Below, piece by piece: positions 19,481-64,000 of a stretch of DNA of 64,000 bases. The DNA lies in NCBI GenBank assembly GCA_022829145.1, contig CM040744.1, positions 10,671,718-10,735,717 of the forward strand. Reading direction: 5' to 3'. Every line of letters begins with the position of its first letter. The stretch's first letter is position 1. The notes below the pieces were generated by a model. The model worked only from the letters and a program-made list of their open reading frames with translations. It ran no database searches and was not told the DNA's origin. The position numbers and the translations under genes were made by a program. Source of the stretch: Albula goreensis. Taxonomy: Eukaryota; Chordata; Actinopteri; Albuliformes; Albulidae.

Positions 19481-21198
19481 TCCATGAGTCATTGTTTGTT
19501 TTTGGAATGCATGCAAGCCATTGAGCTCTTCCCAAATATAAATGAATACAATTTTAAGATGTGTTCTAATATTTATTAATTTCCAAGTTTGGCTTGACGT
19601 ATTATGAGATGCAACATGTTCATTTGTTTGTTTCATATAATCAGGAGAGTTAATGTTTTTAACTATCGATTCTAAATAACTGTTCAGTAAATATGCTCTT
19701 GTAATATATGTTTAATAACAGTTCTACTAAATTGGACTGAATGTAACTGTATGATTTTGCATTGGCTAAAAACTCCAGCCCTTCTCTAGTGTGATATTTT
19801 CATTTGGAATCAATGTTCAGAAATAATATGCTGTGTATGCTCATATGTTATGTTACTAAAAGCAGTTGAAATATGTGACAGAAATCTGTGAGGAAAAAAT
19901 AGACCTTAACACTAACACTAACAGAGTTTTTCAGATCGTATGACAAACCTCACTGGGTTACATTGTAAAATTTTATGTTTTGGTGCCTTTATCCAAAGGT
20001 TTATTACACCTGGCTTGAGAAAAATCAAGTGCCTATTCATTCAACAGGAAACGGTTGGAAGTCTGTTTCTATGAAACCCACTGCAGTGAAAGTAATGAAA
20101 GAAAATGAGAACCAGCCAAATCATTTGGGGATCGTGTGTTTTTACAGACAATCCATCCTTTGACACATCTCTCTGACATTACCTAACATTTAGTTGCTAA
20201 TGTTTTGAAATTTGTAAAAGGTTCAAAACCAAAGCCTATATTCAATCAAACCACTTTGTCATTAGCTTCAAATAGCAAATGTATGCACTTATAGTTATAC
20301 ACAATTTATAATGCTACAGTTTACAGCCATTTAGGAATGGCATGTCCTGGCTTGGGAACAGTTATTAATGTCTTTAAACAAGGCTGTCAGGAACCAAGTG
20401 TGAAAGAGTACTCTTGATTTATACCACATTCTAGCAAATAGCAACATTTTCAGTTAGCATTTGATCACTTAAATGATTCAGAGCAGCCAAGTAAAATGTT
20501 TTGAAGACTCATATGGTGATTGATAAACTGCACTACTACTGAAGTAGAAATCAAGTGTCTGTATCTCTTTAGACAGTGGATCTGTCACATGTTGATATCA
20601 CATTTTGGAATTAAATGGGTATTTCTTGATGCTTTTTGTTGTATATATATTTTTTTATGTTTTTCCTTTAACAATGCAGTTGCATAAGAAAGCAATGATG
20701 CAAAGCACTTGTAACTCAAGGCTAATTTCAAAGTCAAGGTTAATGTAAAAATGTTAAGTTAAGATCAAAGGGCCACAGCACATACTTTGTGGGTGTTTGT
20801 GTAGAAACACAATTTCATTGAAGAAACTGTATATCATGGAAATACAAATGGCTTTCTGTACATGCATTGCGATATTGTAAGTATACAGAGGGCTCTGTTA
20901 TGTATACATATGGCTGCTTGCAGCAGAGTAAGCCATACTGCATATATTGACAAGGCTTCTGATTTTTTTTTTAATCAACATTGCCAATGAAATTTGGTCT
21001 CTAAGCTGTTGGTTGTCAAAATGACAGAGTGCTCTTATTATACGTAGCATGAATATTGAATGTATTTACATGCTTTCTCCATCTGATAGGCTTGACTGAG
21101 TATCCATCTCTATGTGCAGCCCCAACCCTGCAGGGAGAACGTGGTTTAACCGTTAACTGAATCTGTTCCTTTACCGTGTCTCTACAGATGCTGAGGGG

Positions 21199-62724
<41,526 letters not shown>

Positions 62725-64000
62725 GTAAGTACACTCCAGGCGACCCAGCGTGGAACCTCACGCAATTAACAGCATGGCGTCCTGAGCGCTGATCCCCAGG
62801 GGGAAACGTCCATACTCATGTAACCAGCTAGGCTCCTCTCACTGTGAAAGCATCTAGTATTCCCCGTCCATTTCAGTGTGCATTCTCATAGCTTGGATGT
62901 GGTGACATCATTGTTGGCTTGAATGAATGGTGGAATTTCATGTTTCATGGTTATACGTGGCTAAACAGTATATTACAGCAATAAGCTAAAGCGCCTGGAC
63001 TCAATCAATATTTGTCTTTAATTTTCACTTACAAATTCAAGTGTTAATGTTTCTTCTTCATTAACTCAGTGAATTAAAGAGAAAAATTGTGTTTGCCCTG
63101 AAAAAAGTTGCACTCTGAGGGCCAGATGTACTAAAGGATTGTGACTGCTTTTCAGACATGAAAGCAGTCGCTAAAACCAATATTTACATGTGAATTACTA
63201 AGCAGTTGCAAGGGGTGAATATCGCTATTAAGATGGTCAGTTCGTCAGTTTTTGACTTCACTCTTGATTCATAGTAAAATCTGTTCATGCATATGTATAC
63301 CTGGGGCGAAGGCTTTAAAACTGGGTGGAGATTTTGCAAATGAGGCCAATTAAGTATTCCATCTAATTTACTAAACCTTGCAGTATTTGCAACTTTCCTC
63401 TTTGCGTGGGAAGTTTTACAACCTCTGAAAGCGGATGTAAATTTTTCTCTGATACAGACTATAGCTCACACTCTATAAAAGGAATGATAATAAGTCACAT
63501 ACAGCAGTTATCAAAGCCAGAAGAAGATACAGCGGACAAAGGCAAAGCATAATAAGAACAGAGATGGTCTTCTATCTAAGAATTACCCTCTTTCAGTTAA
63601 CTGAAAAGCAAATAGTGACACAATATAGCTTACACAATCACAGGATAATCATACTACTGGAGGAAAAGTAAGAGGAAAAACACTGAGTGAGTCCAGACCA
63701 AGGTCTGGGCAGAACACTTTGGATGTGCATTTTAGAAACCTTGAGTTCATGGTGTGATTTGCTGTTGTTGGGTTTGTTGTTCCATAGACCTCATTGTTCC
63801 TGTCTTTGTTCTCCATCTCTCAACATGCTTATCAGTGTTAAAGCAGCTGTTTTCATTGTGTAATCAGCGTGAAATTATTTTGGATTAAATGCCTACACTG
63901 ACTGTGTCAACACTGAGTTATATTGGGATTGCGATTCATTGGAATGAGTACATGTCCTCTTGGGTTTTATTGTCAGTTTTTGTAGAATCTTAGTAACATC
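62725..64000 (+). other. ARHGEF28 intron running off the right edge
   Basis: No exon recognised. It is largely occupied by the Harbinger-like relic at 63109-63671. Confidence 0.6.
63109..63671 (+). mobile_element. Harbinger/PIF-like DNA transposon remnant (5' part)
   Basis: It begins GAGGGCCAGATGTACTAAAG, with a related motif (TAATTTACTAAACC) near 63365. A TATA box (CTATAAAAGG, 63474-63483) precedes, by about 80 nt, a short frame at 63564-63671 reading MVFYLRITLFQLTEKQIVTQ and YSLHNHRIIILLEEK. The pattern L-T-E-x-Q-I ... Y-x-L ... I-x-x-L-L resembles the N-terminal helical region of HARBI1-type transposases. The frame stops after 35 codons and the catalytic DDE part is not seen. Family assignment is tentative. 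Confidence 0.4.

Larger units (their letters stand above)
15923..21187. other. Probable first intron of ARHGEF28, no gene seen
   Basis: If the CpG block is the first exon, this is intron 1. It contains a fish repeat fragment (17198-17260), an ATT/AAT-rich microsatellite (18488-18556) and a minus-strand coding-like stretch (19142-19480) listed separately. The rest is AT-rich with no recognisable feature. Confidence 0.4.

Overview
This is a vertebrate nuclear window, almost certainly from a ray-finned fish. Evidence: small GT-AG exons in long AT-rich introns, a teleost-style immunoglobulin V-set receptor, dispersed repeats that look fish-like, long (CA)n and (TTA)n microsatellites, and two genes (UTP15 and ARHGEF28) whose human counterparts lie in the same region of chromosome 5. 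The species cannot be fixed from sequence alone. Gene identities rest on remembered family sequences and on splice-phase bookkeeping done by eye; no database was searched.

Layout. (1) About 1.5-3.13 kb, minus strand: a small immune-type receptor gene with a leader exon, one V-set exon and a candidate membrane exon; its tail is unresolved. (2) About 3.8-11.2 kb, plus strand: a complete UTP15 gene with one non-coding exon and 12 coding exons (528 codons), encoding a WD40 protein of the small-subunit processome. Its ETS/YY1-like promoter faces away from the receptor gene. (3) About 11.2-21.2 kb: no confident gene. It holds repeat relics and a CpG-rich stretch near 15.1-15.96 kb that may be the distal promoter and non-coding first exon of ARHGEF28. 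(4) 21.2-62.7 kb, plus strand: the N-terminal 13 coding exons of ARHGEF28 (p190RhoGEF/RGNEF), about 629 codons. They cover the N-terminal regulatory and ankyrin-like region and the Ser-rich linker. The C1, DH and PH domains must lie beyond the right edge. (5) 62.7-64 kb: intron with a Harbinger-like DNA transposon relic.

The most interesting point is inside ARHGEF28. A GC/CpG-rich block at 50.5-51.5 kb carries its own start codon in a short coding exon (51405-51489). That exon ends in phase 1, exactly the phase needed to join the exon at 58132. It therefore looks like an internal promoter giving a short isoform without the ankyrin-like N-terminus. Three small exons just upstream have phases that allow frame-preserving cassette skipping, and the intron after the first of them carries a 30-bp pyrimidine-rich minisatellite beside the donor and a 276-bp CA tract. 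Other notable structures are three hairpin-forming inverted repeats (2.6, 29.9 and 46.8 kb). I saw no CRISPR array, rRNA, tRNA gene, or retroviral or capsid-bearing element.
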